From Pseudoalteromonas sp. OOF1S-7 (GTDB taxonomy: Bacteria; Pseudomonadota; Gammaproteobacteria; Enterobacterales; Alteromonadaceae), in contig NZ_JAKRFZ010000004.1 in NCBI RefSeq assembly GCF_022347765.1, positions 248,001-312,000 of the forward strand: a stretch of DNA of 64,000 nt, written 5' to 3'. A program made the translations under genes and the position numbers. This document shows positions 9,540-19,315 of this stretch, piece after piece; positions within the stretch are counted from its first letter, which is position 1; the number at the start of each line of letters is the position of its first letter. Under the pieces are notes generated by a model that was not told the origin of the DNA, did not search any database, and was given only the letters and a program-made list of their open reading frames with translations.

Positions 9540-10739
9540 CTAGTGTGCGTTTGCCAGCCTCAGCTGGGCTGGGTTTTTCCAGTAGTTATACGTCATCGCC
9601 AGCATCAGCAAAGCCGCAAACCCCATCGCCAGTGCAAAGCCGTAGCGAATATGGCCAAAATAATCACTGACCATCCCCATCAGCAAAGGCGCCAGGGCTG
9701 CAGACAGCGCGGTAAAGAACAAGATCACGCCAGCGACCGAGCCATGCTGATGCTTATCGAAGCATGAGATCCCCTTCGAATTAAGTGTGGGGTATATCAT
9801 CGACATAAAGAGCCCACTGAGTGGCAGCGCAATGACGGCAGCATTCACGCCAAAGACAAAGGTCAGCAGGTAACAAAGAAAAATGGCCGAGCTCAGGGCA
9901 AACATCACGCTCTGCCAGCTGAACAGGTTAAGCAGCCAGGCAGCCATAAAGCGCCCCACCGCCCGCAAAATAAAAAAGATGGTCAGTGCATAGGTTGCCA
10001 GCAGGCCCCAGCTCCCCTCGTAGGTTTTGAGCAAAGTCGGCATCCAGACATAGATGGCCACTTCTGTTGCGACATACAGCGCAATGGCGGCCGAAAAACC
10101 CAGTGCATGTTTGTCCTTGAGCATCAACAGGGTCTGCCTGAATCCACTGCCCTGGCTAACCTGCTTAGCGGGCCGTTCGGGAAACTTCACAGCGAACGTG
10201 ATTAAACACAAAACGCTGCATAAGCCCCCTGCCAGAATATAGAGGTAAACCCAGCTGACACCCGACGCCAGCATGTAGCTCACCGCCGCGGGACCCACGA
10301 TGGCGCCGACAGCAAAGAAGCCTTCGACCATGTTCATGGTCCGGGTGTGCGCCTGACTGGTTGGCGTCAAATCGCCTAACAAAGCCAGTGCTGCGGTTTT
10401 AAACAGGCCGATCGCCAGGCCAATCACACTCAGTAAGCACACAAAAGTGATAAAGGTTTCACCCATTGCAAAGCCAAAGCAGGCACCGGCAAAGAGCACA
10501 AAACCAAGAATGATGGTCGGCTTGTGGCCTATTTTATCGGCCAAAAAGCCCAGCAACAGGCCACTGGCGGCAATCCAAATCATTGGCGCGTAATGAAACG
10601 CGCTCGCCTGCGTCATGGTTAGCTGATAATCCCGGATCAGCTCGGGAATGATCACGCCCACGGCGTCCGATGTCATGGCAAACATAAAAAACATCATGTA
10701 TGTCAGCCAGCGCAATGCGCCTAAGTTGCTGCTTGTCAT
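9540..10739 (-). CDS. scrT: MFS sugar transporter, probable sucrose permease
   Basis: 399 aa with about 12 hydrophobic segments; no signal peptide. A typical MFS loop 2-3 motif is visible (GFLADKIGHKP, residues about 63-73). It should carry sucrose across the inner membrane after TonB-dependent passage of the outer membrane. It is divergent from the sucrose phosphorylase gene, sharing a 160-bp promoter region that holds a LacI-type operator, and it lies directly upstream of the receptor gene in the same direction. The receptor also has its own operator. Specificity is inferred from context. Confidence 0.8.
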   Translation of the reverse strand: MTSSNLGALRWLTYMMFFMFAMTSDAVGVIIPELIRDYQLTMTQASAFHYAPMIWIAASGLLLGFLADKIGHKPTIILGFVLFAGACFGFAMGETFITFVCLLSVIGLAIGLFKTAALALLGDLTPTSQAHTRTMNMVEGFFAVGAIVGPAAVSYMLASGVSWVYLYILAGGLCSVLCLITFAVKFPERPAKQVSQGSGFRQTLLMLKDKHALGFSAAIALYVATEVAIYVWMPTLLKTYEGSWGLLATYALTIFFILRAVGRFMAAWLLNLFSWQSVMFALSSAIFLCYLLTFVFGVNAAVIALPLSGLFMSMIYPTLNSKGISCFDKHQHGSVAGVILFFTALSAALAPLLMGMVSDYFGHIRYGFALAMGFAALLMLAMTYNYWKNPAQLRLANAH

Positions 10740-10857
10740 AGTTATTACCTCTCAGGTATTGCGGCAAAGCCCGGTTAAGTTTAAAACTCAATCGCACCCT
10801 TGTGCCAATTTTCCTGTAAATAGTGCTTGAATATCTTGTCGTGCTGATTAAAGATAT

Positions 10858-10875
10858 AACTTAATCGATTAAGTT
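10858..10875. promoter_or_regulatory. LacI-type operator (ScrR box) in the divergent promoter
   Basis: AACTTAATCGATTAAGTT is a perfect 18-bp palindrome. It sits 25 bp before the sucrose phosphorylase start and about 118 bp before the divergent transporter start. Binding here could repress both directions. The shared core with 9429-9444 supports one regulon. Confidence 0.8.
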
Positions 10876-10900
10876 TCAACAATGAGAATTGAACTGAACC

Positions 10901-12382
10901 ATGAAAAACCAAGTGCAACTGATAACCTACGCCGATCGCTTAAGCGGTGCAGGCCTGACGGAACTCTCTCAGCTGTTGGACGGTCCGTTAGTGGGATTGT
11001 TTGGCGGTGTCCATATCCTGCCGTTTTACTACCCGATTGACGGTAGCGATGCCGGGTTCGATCCGATAGACCACAGTGAGGTTGATAAACGACTGGGCAA
11101 CTGGGCAAGTGTGAAAACACTTGGCGAGCACTTTGAGATAATGGCCGATTTAATCGTCAATCACGCTTCGGCTCTGTCACCGGAATTTCAGGATGTGCTC
11201 AAACACGGCGAACAGTCGCCCTACTGGGCTTTGTTTTTAAAGGAGCAGGATATTTTTCCCGCTGGGATCAGTGACGAACAAGCACAAGCGATATTCAGAC
11301 CCAGGCCAACCAGCTGTTTTACGCCTAAAAAGCTGCAAAGTGGTGAAACGGTCAACTTCTGGACCACGTTTACTGATAACCAGGTTGATATCAATGTTGA
11401 AACGCCCCAGGGCAAAGCGTATCTGGACAAAATTCTCACCTTGTTTGCGCAAAACAATGTCAAGATTATTCGCCTGGATGCGGCTGGCTATGCCATAAAG
11501 CGCGCCGGAACAAGCTGTTTTATGACCCCTGAATCATTCGACTTTATTAATCAGTTGTCGCGTCAGGCCAATGCGCTCGGTATGGAAACCATAGCGGAGA
11601 TCCACAGCCATTATCAAACTCAAATTGACGTAGCATCGAAAGTAGACCGCGTATACGACTTTGCTTTGCCACCGTTAATCTTACACGCCCTATTTAGCAA
11701 TAATGCCGATGCCCTGCTTTGCTGGTTACAGCAATCGCCGCGTAATTGCCTGACGGTACTCGATACCCATGACGGTATCGGCATTGTCGATGCAGGTCCG
11801 GACGGTGACAAGCCCGGTCTGCTCAATGCACAGCAAATCGACACTCTGGTAGAAACCATACACACCAACAGTCGGGGTGAGAGCAAACAGGCGACCGGTG
11901 CCGCTGCCAGCAACGTTGATTTGTACCAGGTCAATTGCACCTACTATGATGCACTGGGTCGCAACGATCTCGATTACCTGATAGCGCGCGCAATTCAGTT
12001 CTTTTCGCCTGGCGTCCCACAAGTTTATTATGGCGGCCTGCTGGCACTGCACAATGATATGGCGCTGCTTGAAAACACCAACGTAGGCCGGGATATCAAT
12101 CGCAGTTACCTCAATGAACAACAAGTTGAAGACGCGTTATCCAAACCCGTAGTCAGGGGCCTGTGCAAACTGATTGAAATACGAAACCAGAGCAGTGCAT
12201 TCGATGGAGAGTTTGTTTTGTTAGGGTCTGAAGAGGCGTTCTCTTTACAGTGGCGCAATCAGGACGCTCGTGCTCAACTGCAAGTCAATCTGACGACACG
12301 CGAAGCGCACATCACTCTGCAGGAGCCGGGCCACATCAAATACCTCAACCTGAGTGATTTACTTCACAACCTGAAAAACTAA
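10901..12382 (+). CDS. scrP: Sucrose phosphorylase (GH13 subfamily 18)
   Basis: 493 aa, cytoplasmic, close to the usual ~500-aa length. It converts sucrose and phosphate to glucose-1-phosphate and fructose. The sequence closely follows the well-studied bifidobacterial enzyme as I remember it: QLITYADRL at the N-terminus, GGVHILPF, and DAGFDPIDH. Expected catalytic residues are present: nucleophile D193 (IIRLDAAGY), acid/base E233 (AEIHSHY) and transition-state D291 (LDTHDGIG). ASKVDRVYDFALPPL is also conserved. Its promoter carries the ScrR box. No fructokinase gene lies beside it, so fructose must be handled elsewhere. Confidence 0.93.
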   Translation: MKNQVQLITYADRLSGAGLTELSQLLDGPLVGLFGGVHILPFYYPIDGSDAGFDPIDHSEVDKRLGNWASVKTLGEHFEIMADLIVNHASALSPEFQDVLKHGEQSPYWALFLKEQDIFPAGISDEQAQAIFRPRPTSCFTPKKLQSGETVNFWTTFTDNQVDINVETPQGKAYLDKILTLFAQNNVKIIRLDAAGYAIKRAGTSCFMTPESFDFINQLSRQANALGMETIAEIHSHYQTQIDVASKVDRVYDFALPPLILHALFSNNADALLCWLQQSPRNCLTVLDTHDGIGIVDAGPDGDKPGLLNAQQIDTLVETIHTNSRGESKQATGAAASNVDLYQVNCTYYDALGRNDLDYLIARAIQFFSPGVPQVYYGGLLALHNDMALLENTNVGRDINRSYLNEQQVEDALSKPVVRGLCKLIEIRNQSSAFDGEFVLLGSEEAFSLQWRNQDARAQLQVNLTTREAHITLQEPGHIKYLNLSDLLHNLKN

Positions 12383-12393
12383 GGTGATGGCAG

Positions 12394-13437
12394 TCAGATT
12401 GACTGCCCAACTCTCAATTCAAAAGGCAGGCGTATTTGCTGCTTTTCTTTACGGATAAACAAACTTGCCGCCTGTTCTCCCTTGTTTTCGCTGTTTTGAT
12501 GAATGGTGGTAATGGCAGGTTGAAACAGCTCTGCTTCATCTATGCCATCAAAGCCTACGATCTTGAGCTCCTGTGGGATCTGGATCCCCTGAGCAAGCGC
12601 TTCACGGGCGGCGGCCAGCGCAATTAAATCACTCATACAAAACAACACATTGGGTCTTGGCTGAATGGCTAGCGCTTCTTTGGCGGCGATCCGCGCAAAA
12701 CGCTCGCTGCTTTCCGGAATATTCCAGATCCGGTCTTCAGGGAGTGTCACCTGACATGCTTTGAGCGCCTGTCGATATCCCGCCAAGCGTTGGTGTGCGA
12801 TAGAGGTGCTGAGCTGAGGCAAATGATGGTCATAGACCCGGCAGATAAGCTCAGTATCGAGCAATCTCAGCCCCAGGATTGCCACATCGGCCTGCTCAGA
12901 CGGCGCATCGAACTGCATTAATGCCGCTTTGGCCACTTCCCGGGCTGCACCTTGGTTGTCGATATTAACACTGGCCTGATCTTGCAGCTCAAAATCGACG
13001 GTCACCACCTGCTTGGTTACCGTTTCCAGCTGTTCAATTAATTTGGGGTTACGCGGACGACCATAACAAATAAAGCCATCGACAAAGTCCACTATGTTGT
13101 TAACGCTGTCGGTATTGCCTGAAAACAACAACAGGTTGATCCCCTGCGGTTCAAGCACTTTGGCAACGCCGCGCATAAAGCTGCTGGCCACGGGATCTGA
13201 CACCATATATTCAACGCTATCGGGTAAAACCAGGGCAACTATGTTAAACGTGCCCTTTCTTAACGACCGCGCCGCTTTATTTGGACCAAAATAACCCAAC
13301 GCCTTGCAGGCGGCCAGGATCTCCTCACGCTTTTTGCTGGAAAGCTGATCGGGACGATTAAAGGCATTGGATACCGTTGCATTCGACACGCCAAGGTGGG
13401 CAGCAATGCTTTTAAGAGTCCATTTTTTTTCTGTCAT
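12394..13437 (-). CDS. scrR: LacI-family transcriptional regulator, probable sucrose repressor
   Basis: 347 aa with an N-terminal LacI helix-turn-helix (LKSIAAHLGVSNATVSNAFN, residues 8-27), hinge region and a periplasmic-binding-like effector domain (LVLPDS onward, VGFDGIDEAELFQPAITTI). It is convergent with scrP and 11 bp from its stop. It should bind the CTTAATCGATTAAG palindromes at 9429 and 10858 and release them with a sucrose-derived signal. No matching palindrome was seen before its own start, so it may not autoregulate. Confidence 0.85.
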   Translation of the reverse strand: MTEKKWTLKSIAAHLGVSNATVSNAFNRPDQLSSKKREEILAACKALGYFGPNKAARSLRKGTFNIVALVLPDSVEYMVSDPVASSFMRGVAKVLEPQGINLLLFSGNTDSVNNIVDFVDGFICYGRPRNPKLIEQLETVTKQVVTVDFELQDQASVNIDNQGAAREVAKAALMQFDAPSEQADVAILGLRLLDTELICRVYDHHLPQLSTSIAHQRLAGYRQALKACQVTLPEDRIWNIPESSERFARIAAKEALAIQPRPNVLFCMSDLIALAAAREALAQGIQIPQELKIVGFDGIDEAELFQPAITTIHQNSENKGEQAASLFIRKEKQQIRLPFELRVGQSI

Positions 13438-13465
13438 GGTTCGCTATACAATCTGATTAATAGGG

Positions 13466-13717
13466 TTACGCACCGGGATGGTCCGCATCGCAGGCTGCAC
13501 TCATTTGCACGGTGGACGATTTGATCCTTTGGCCACTGAGCAACCTCATCAGCCCTGCTACAAGCATGACTAAAGACATAAGTGCGAAAGGCGTTACCAG
13601 CACATTAAAATGATACACCTTAACACAGTGAAAACAGCTCAATTGCGCACGGTCAAGTGCAAAAACCACCACTGCACACAAGACCCCGAGCACTATTAGC
13701 AGCTGAGTGAGTTTCAT
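13466..13717 (-). CDS. Small membrane protein with two predicted transmembrane helices
   Basis: 83 aa from the ATG at 13717; an earlier frame start at 13747 would overlap the LysR gene. Two hydrophobic stretches (LTQLLIVLGVLCAVVVFA and VTPFALMSLVMLVAGLM) flank a short loop with CFHC. No family recognised. It lies directly downstream of the LysR-type regulator in the same orientation and may be cotranscribed with it. Confidence 0.5.
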   Translation of the reverse strand: MKLTQLLIVLGVLCAVVVFALDRAQLSCFHCVKVYHFNVLVTPFALMSLVMLVAGLMRLLSGQRIKSSTVQMSAACDADHPGA

Positions 13718-13736
13718 CGTGCCTTCTGATACCAAT

Positions 13737-14615
13737 TTACCTGCCATGCTTAGGCAATCTCTCCCGTATACCTGTACTCAGCGCATCCATGCATACCTGG
13801 ACTGCCATTGGGGTATGTTTGGAAAAGGGAGTAAGTAAATACACTGAATTGTCGGGTAAACTGGCGTGTGGCATGAGCCTTATTACATCCGACAAATCAT
13901 TGTTCAAATAAAAATCCGGCACTAAGCCTATTCCTGCCCCGGCCCGAATGAGAGAAACGGTACTATGAAATGCATTTGTGATGCAACTAACCTGAGGAGT
14001 TAGTTGCATTTTCTCACCGCTTTGGCTCATAAACTGGTGCGTTACCTGTGCCCCTTCCCAGGCATTTGCAATGTAGGGAGACTGTGTCAGTTCCTCGTGT
14101 GAAAAACGTGGATGTCCGCATAATACGTCGCAAAACGTGCCCAGCCGCTGCTGCCTGAGCGTGCTGTCTTTCGAGGCACCAATGCGAATAGCAATATCAA
14201 TGTTATGGGCCATCAAGTCCAGATGCTTGTCATCACAGGTCAGTTTTACAACCACCTTAGGGTAGCACTGCATTAATTCGGAAATGGCTGGTGCAAGTAA
14301 GGTATCAACCAGTGCATGCGGTGCCGTTATATGAACCAGGCCCTCTGGCTCTCCCTGCTGTGCTTGCACATCATCCCAGGCATCGGTTGCAATCTGGTTG
14401 AGTGCTTTACACGCCTCATAGAAGCGCTTTCCGGGCTCAGTCAGAGACTGTCGACGGGTTGTTCGTTTAACCAGGACCACACCGAGTTCTTGCTCCAGCG
14501 TTTTTAAATGCTGACTGACCACAGACTTTGACACACCCAGCCTGTCTGCTGCCGCAGAGATAGAGCCTGCTTCAACGACATGGGCAAACAGCGACATTTT
14601 ACCAAGTTGGTGCAT
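13737..14615 (-). CDS. LysR-family transcriptional regulator
   Basis: 292 aa. The N-terminal winged helix-turn-helix is clear (AGSISAAADRLGVSKSVVSQ, residues 16-35, then HLKTLEQELGVVLVKRTTR), followed by a type-2 binding-protein-like effector domain beginning near GLVHITAPHALVDTLL. It is divergent from the SnoaL-like gene with about 108 bp between starts, the usual LysR arrangement, so that gene is its likely target. The inducer is unknown. Confidence 0.9.
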   Translation of the reverse strand: MHQLGKMSLFAHVVEAGSISAAADRLGVSKSVVSQHLKTLEQELGVVLVKRTTRRQSLTEPGKRFYEACKALNQIATDAWDDVQAQQGEPEGLVHITAPHALVDTLLAPAISELMQCYPKVVVKLTCDDKHLDLMAHNIDIAIRIGASKDSTLRQQRLGTFCDVLCGHPRFSHEELTQSPYIANAWEGAQVTHQFMSQSGEKMQLTPQVSCITNAFHSTVSLIRAGAGIGLVPDFYLNNDLSDVIRLMPHASLPDNSVYLLTPFSKHTPMAVQVCMDALSTGIRERLPKHGR

Positions 14616-14723
14616 TTTTATTGTAAGCTTTAATTAAACAGTGTTTTTTATTATCTCTGTTTTTCACATCAATTAATACCATTAAGCTGACCTTACTGAA
14701 AACACCACAAGTGGAGTCATTAC

Positions 14724-15098
14724 ATGACACAACAACAAGAGCTGGACTTATGTAAGGCAGGCATTGCCGCGTGGCAGAACGCATTTAACAAACAAGATGC
14801 ACGTGGCTGCGCCGCACAATATGCCACACCCTGTATTATGCATGCGCGGCCCATTGGCGAGTTTGACGGGAGGGAAAACATTGAGGCATTCTGGCAGGAC
14901 ATCATAGATCAGGGTTTCTGTGATGTTGCTTATACCGATGTAATCTGGGAAAAACACCCTGAAGTTGGCTTCCTGCTGAGTGCCAACTGGACGATGAACA
15001 AAGCGTTTGGCAAAATCCACGCTGAACATTGGGTGGTTGAGCAAGACGGTAAGGCCCGTCTGTACTGTGATGATTTTGAGATCCTGGGTGAGCGATAA
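14724..15098 (+). CDS. SnoaL/NTF2-like protein
   Basis: 124 aa, no signal peptide. The pattern AGIAAWQNAFNKQDARGCAAQY, GEFDGRENIEAFWQDI and the beta strands ending WVVEQDGKARLYCDDFEIL is typical of the NTF2-like/SnoaL-like alpha+beta barrel. The family ranges from polyketide cyclases to stress proteins with no known catalysis. The divergent LysR regulator suggests inducible expression. A specific reaction cannot be assigned. Confidence 0.75.
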   Translation: MTQQQELDLCKAGIAAWQNAFNKQDARGCAAQYATPCIMHARPIGEFDGRENIEAFWQDIIDQGFCDVAYTDVIWEKHPEVGFLLSANWTMNKAFGKIHAEHWVVEQDGKARLYCDDFEILGER

Positions 15099-15311
15099 AC
15101 TCACCCACTCAATACATAACCAGGCAGCGCAATAACAGCGCATACCTTATAGTCAAAACCCTGGGAAATAATGACGCTATTAGCCATTGTCCATTCCTGC
15201 AATTCACGCCTTCCTAAAGTTAATAGGCATACTGGCGATAAAGCATAGAGGTACACACAGCAACTATATAGTAAGTTTTTTAATCATTTACCACCATCAA
15301 GGACTGAAATA

Positions 15312-15998
15312 ATGAACATCAATTCTCCACTCGTTAATTCACAGGTTGGTTTAGCAAGTAGCTTGACAGCGAAAAAGGAGGCTAAGGCACATAGCATCGA
15401 ACCTCAAGCACCAGAACAGGAAATGAATGCTGCGGCGTTATCGGCCAAAAATACGTCAATATTAACGGAAGAAGAAACCCAAAAGTTAAAACAAGAAACT
15501 TTTGAAATGAGCAAGCAAAATTATAAACTCATGGGAGAAACGCAAGAGGCGTTTGCAACCACATTAAGTGAGTTTGAAAAATTTAAAAAAGAACAAAGTA
15601 GCTTAAATCCTGGCATTGATTTGAGTGTCTTGGATTTAGCGCAAGATGAAGATGGCACATTAAAGCTCGTTGGTGGAAATTTAGGCGGTCAGTTACGTGC
15701 GGACCTGGAGTCTATCATTAACGACAATAACACCTTAAAAAATGTCTTCGAACAAGTACATGAAGGGCTTGCACACATTGTTAGGTCCTCTGGTGCAGAC
15801 AGGCAAGGCATTGAAGCAAAAGACTTCTATGACAATATCAGGCTGAATGAGTTAAGCAGAAGCTTCGAAAACCAATTCCATGACGAAGGTTTTGGTCAGG
15901 ACTATCACACCCTTGAGGAAAAAGTGAATAGCCACACAATGCTCTTTGCAATGAAAATGAATGACGCAATCTACCCCAAGATTAACATAAATGTGTAA
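15312..15998 (+). CDS. Hypothetical helical protein (228 aa)
   Basis: Preceded by AAGGA 8 nt before ATG. It starts MNINSPLVNSQVG, has a charged coiled-coil-like stretch (residues about 53-97, EEETQKLKQETFEM and following), and a C-terminal helical part. There is no signal peptide or membrane helix. I do not recognise the family. The N-terminal style resembles small Pseudoalteromonas/Vibrio proteins associated with flagellar hook-like N-termini, but this is weak. It stands alone between a SnoaL-like gene and a DUF805 gene. Confidence 0.6.
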   Translation: MNINSPLVNSQVGLASSLTAKKEAKAHSIEPQAPEQEMNAAALSAKNTSILTEEETQKLKQETFEMSKQNYKLMGETQEAFATTLSEFEKFKKEQSSLNPGIDLSVLDLAQDEDGTLKLVGGNLGGQLRADLESIINDNNTLKNVFEQVHEGLAHIVRSSGADRQGIEAKDFYDNIRLNELSRSFENQFHDEGFGQDYHTLEEKVNSHTMLFAMKMNDAIYPKININV

Positions 15999-16200
15999 CC
16001 GGGCTTTGAATAGTTCGGGTAAGCCTGACATTCTGAACAACATCCAGTGGTAAACATGAATATCAGATCAGTTCACATTAGTGTGCTGCCTGTGCCAGCA
16101 TAACTGGCTTGCTTTTCGAAAGCGGCAAGCATTTTTATCATCTTCGCCTGCCTGTCACTCTCAGCTAAGCATGGTGTGGCAGGCAGTGGCACAAATCTAT

Positions 16201-16587
16201 TTACAGTGTTTGCTGCGACGACTGCTCTTTGGGGTTAGGGCCATAGTCGTTCTCACCCGGCGTACTGTCTATCACGTAAAACACCAACAGCACCAGCGGC
16301 CCTATCACAGGCACCAAAGAGATCAATATCCACCAACCACTGCGCCCGGTATCGTGCAAGCGGCGAATGCTCAGCGCAATACTGGGAATTATCACGGCCA
16401 GCGCGTATAGACCACTTAGCAGCCCAAAGCCGGACTCTTCGGAGTAAAGCCCCAGCGTCATATCGACCAAACCCAGCACAATTGTAACGATGATATTACA
16501 AAGCATAAACAGCCAATATTCTTTGCGTCTCGCTCGGCCGTTAAACACTGCATACTTTTTTAACGCAGATAAATAAATGTCGAACAC
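16201..16587 (-). CDS. DUF805 inner-membrane protein
   Basis: 128 aa with four hydrophobic segments and the DUF805 signature: FNGRARRKEYW near the N-terminus (residues 16-26), and SIRRLHDTGRSGWW before the last helices. DUF805 proteins are widespread, small, multi-pass and of unknown function. AGGAGA lies a few bases before the ATG. No operon partners. Confidence 0.88.
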   Translation of the reverse strand: MFDIYLSALKKYAVFNGRARRKEYWLFMLCNIIVTIVLGLVDMTLGLYSEESGFGLLSGLYALAVIIPSIALSIRRLHDTGRSGWWILISLVPVIGPLVLLVFYVIDSTPGENDYGPNPKEQSSQQTL

Positions 16588-16722
16588 GGGCTTTTCTCCT
16601 TGTTAATTTGCTATGCCACAATGGCATAGCCTCAGCACTGACAGGGCATGCTGTTTAACAGGATAGACAAAAATCTTTGCAATACAAAGTCAGCCTCGCG
16701 TGATGTAAAAATACGCCTGACT

Positions 16723-17511
16723 CTATTGAGCCGTTCCGCGATTGCTTTCAATTACCTGGTGCAATTTATTAACCATTTCCTCGAATGCCGCTTTTTTCTC
16801 GGGAAACTGCGTCATACCTTGCTGGAACAAATCCATTGCAGTCTGATATTCCCGCATTTCTGCATAACACTGGGCTTTGTAATACAAGGCTGTTGCGCCG
16901 GGTGATATTGCCAGAGAATGGTCAAATGCATTGATGGCATCCTGAAACTGACCATGATCCATCAAAATAAATGCGATGTTGTCAATTGCTTCTATGAACA
17001 TTGGAAAGATGTCTAACGCTTCGTGGTAAAGATCCAATGCCTGAGAAAATTGTTTTTGCTCACTCAGCGCATAGGCCTCGCGATATTTTGCGTTGGCAGA
17101 TGCAATCAGTTCATCCACTTTTTGGCCAGTAACGGCAGCGTATTTATTAAAATCGTTATGTTTCAAATAGTCCACATACCCTGCCCGCTCAAGCTCGGTT
17201 ACTTCCTGATTACCCAGCCGACGCCACCCCTCAGACAGGACAGCCTGAGACAGAGGCGCATGGCGCAGTTCAATTGTGAGATTTTTAATATCTTGTAGCG
17301 TCGGCTTACTTTCAGACGGGGTATAGATAACAGCATGGTAAGTCGGCTCTGCCGGCACATCGCTATCAATACTGACCAATTTAAGGGCTTGCCACTGCGT
17401 ATCTCGTTTTATATACACGTCACCCGCCGTACCACGCGCCAGGGTGTGGCCACTTTTCAGCAATAATACAGCTGCAAAAACAGACCCCAATACTTTAAAA
17501 ACCTGACTCAT
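16723..17511 (-). CDS. Exported TPR-repeat protein
   Basis: 262 aa with an N-terminal signal peptide (VFKVLGSVFAAVLLLKSG, cleavage near TLA). The C-terminal half has three tetratricopeptide-type helical pairs: ANAKYREAYALSEQKQFSQA, IDNIAFILMDHGQFQDAINA and YYKAQCYAEMREYQTAMDL. The middle part is not recognised. TPR domains bind other proteins; the partner is unknown. Likely periplasmic. Confidence 0.75.
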   Translation of the reverse strand: MSQVFKVLGSVFAAVLLLKSGHTLARGTAGDVYIKRDTQWQALKLVSIDSDVPAEPTYHAVIYTPSESKPTLQDIKNLTIELRHAPLSQAVLSEGWRRLGNQEVTELERAGYVDYLKHNDFNKYAAVTGQKVDELIASANAKYREAYALSEQKQFSQALDLYHEALDIFPMFIEAIDNIAFILMDHGQFQDAINAFDHSLAISPGATALYYKAQCYAEMREYQTAMDLFQQGMTQFPEKKAAFEEMVNKLHQVIESNRGTAQ

Positions 17512-17644
17512 CGTATTCCTTATTCAACATACTTACTTCTTCTGGCCGCACGATGGGCGCTTAAGCCAACAATAAAGGACACATTGTAAACTTTAACGGG
17601 ACAAGTAACAAATACAGGAGATCAGGTGCAGACATACGCGCAAT

Positions 17645-17682
17645 AAAAAACGCGGCGCCCCATAAGGGACACCGCGTTTTTT
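17645..17682 (-). terminator. Rho-independent terminator after the fibrinogen-like gene
   Basis: AAAAAACGCGG at 17645-17655 pairs with CCGCGTTTTTT at 17672-17682 around a GC-rich stem and short loop. On the minus strand this gives a stem followed by a run of T, just after the stop of the gene ending at 17730. Confidence 0.85.
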
Positions 17683-17729
17683 CAAGCTTAGAGCGCCATT
17701 ATTTAAGCGCTGTAACTTATTGGGCTACA

Positions 17730-19118
17730 TTAGCGAACATACACATATGAAGTCTGTTGGCTTACGTAAGTCACAATGTTTGTAGATTTATAAATCTTGG
17801 AATAACCATATATATTCTGATAATTTAGCATTGAATAATCAGAGCCAGAGCCAGAACAGCCAGAGTTTTCATGCCAAAACAACCGATAGCTTCTCTCTCC
17901 AGTCTCGCCCGGAATTAAACCTAACGTATCTTGAAGGGGTACGCAATTAGCATTTTTAAGCACTGCTATATCAGCAATTGCATAGGCACCATTAAACGTA
18001 GGCATTGTCATCATCAGTTCGCTGTAGGTATCTTTGATATACTGCCAATGTGCATCTGGTAAATGGTAATTGTCATCAAGTGATGTAATGTTCTGCGCTT
18101 CGACCATAAAACCAGTTAAGTCGTTTGGCCAGCCATCATAGTTTTTATTTGGTGCAAACCTGATGCTAACTAAAGTCCAGCCACCACCTTGATATTCCAT
18201 ATCACAGTACGTCGTGAACTCGCTCAAACCACCTCTGCCATCTACATCCAGCGTATAATAGCCAGATTGCGCACTTGGATCTGCGTTTAAAATAGCTTGG
18301 CAGCTTTGTGGCTCAGGCGCTTCAGGCTCGCGAACATTTAGATTCGCGCGAATAGTCATCGTATCACTGCCCAGTGTTGTAATGTCCTGCGCAAACAAGT
18401 GACCATTCAATTCAAGTACATTAACAACTTCTGTGGTATGGGTTAACTCTGTATCTTTAGACTGCTCTTCATGAAGAAAAATATCATGCTCGCCTGCTTG
18501 AGTAATCTGATCAGTGGCTTTCACCTGATTGAGCTTGTATGAAATCCCTGAATCGAGCCGACCTTCACTATTTGGCGCGTAAACAGAAAGATAAGCCACT
18601 TTTTCATTTACTTCAGAACCTGTACTGCTTTCTTGATACTGAACTTGAGCGTTAAAACCCAGGCGTGTAACGTGACTCGCTCTGGCGGTGTAGGGTTCAA
18701 CGCCATTGCGCGTTTGACCGGTTAAAAAAACATATGGAACTTGTGGCATTGTCTCCGAAAAAGAAAACATTTGACTACTGCCATTAAGATCAACCACTCC
18801 AACCTCCCAGATAGAGCCGTCCGACTGGAGGTGTCGACCATAATCTAAGACAAAGGTTGAAACAGTTTCATTCAAGTGCAGACCATCCAAATATGGCCAC
18901 TCAGAGAATGAAACATTTACGGTACCATCATTATTGTCAACAACAGAAACGGTGCCAGCGGTGGGGTCATTAAAGCTCGCAACGCCTGAAAATATAGCTT
19001 GCTGCGCCGTTTTCCCAATAGAGATACCCTGCTCTGTAATTTGATTAAACTGTAGTTCCTGTGCATTGACAGAAAATGCTGAGGCCATTATTAGAGCTAT
19101 TAGTGTTTTTTTATACAT
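17730..19118 (-). CDS. Secreted fibrinogen-like domain protein
   Basis: 462 aa with a signal peptide (KTLIALIMASAFSVNAQ). Residues ~20-265 are beta-rich and unrecognised. The C-terminal part has the pattern of a fibrinogen C-terminal-like domain: SCQAILNADPSAQSGYYTL, YCDMEYQGGGWTLV and later YRLFWHENSGCSGSGSDY. Such domains bind carbohydrates or proteins in animals and also occur in secreted proteins of marine gammaproteobacteria. An adhesive or lectin-like role is inferred. It has its own terminator and no operon partners. Confidence 0.7.
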   Translation of the reverse strand: MYKKTLIALIMASAFSVNAQELQFNQITEQGISIGKTAQQAIFSGVASFNDPTAGTVSVVDNNDGTVNVSFSEWPYLDGLHLNETVSTFVLDYGRHLQSDGSIWEVGVVDLNGSSQMFSFSETMPQVPYVFLTGQTRNGVEPYTARASHVTRLGFNAQVQYQESSTGSEVNEKVAYLSVYAPNSEGRLDSGISYKLNQVKATDQITQAGEHDIFLHEEQSKDTELTHTTEVVNVLELNGHLFAQDITTLGSDTMTIRANLNVREPEAPEPQSCQAILNADPSAQSGYYTLDVDGRGGLSEFTTYCDMEYQGGGWTLVSIRFAPNKNYDGWPNDLTGFMVEAQNITSLDDNYHLPDAHWQYIKDTYSELMMTMPTFNGAYAIADIAVLKNANCVPLQDTLGLIPGETGERSYRLFWHENSGCSGSGSDYSMLNYQNIYGYSKIYKSTNIVTYVSQQTSYVYVR

Positions 19119-19315
19119 TCTTACTCCATTATTGTAATTGGGTATTTAATTTCCTAGTAATTATCGGGTTAATAATACAATAAGCGGAAAGCTAAACCCT
19201 AGAATAGAATTGGAATAATAAAAATTGAAATAGAAAAGAGTGATCTAAATCTATTCTGGACGCAGTCTTTGTGTTTTAGTCTGATGATAAACGGGTAGAT
19301 TAAATATCAGTAAAT

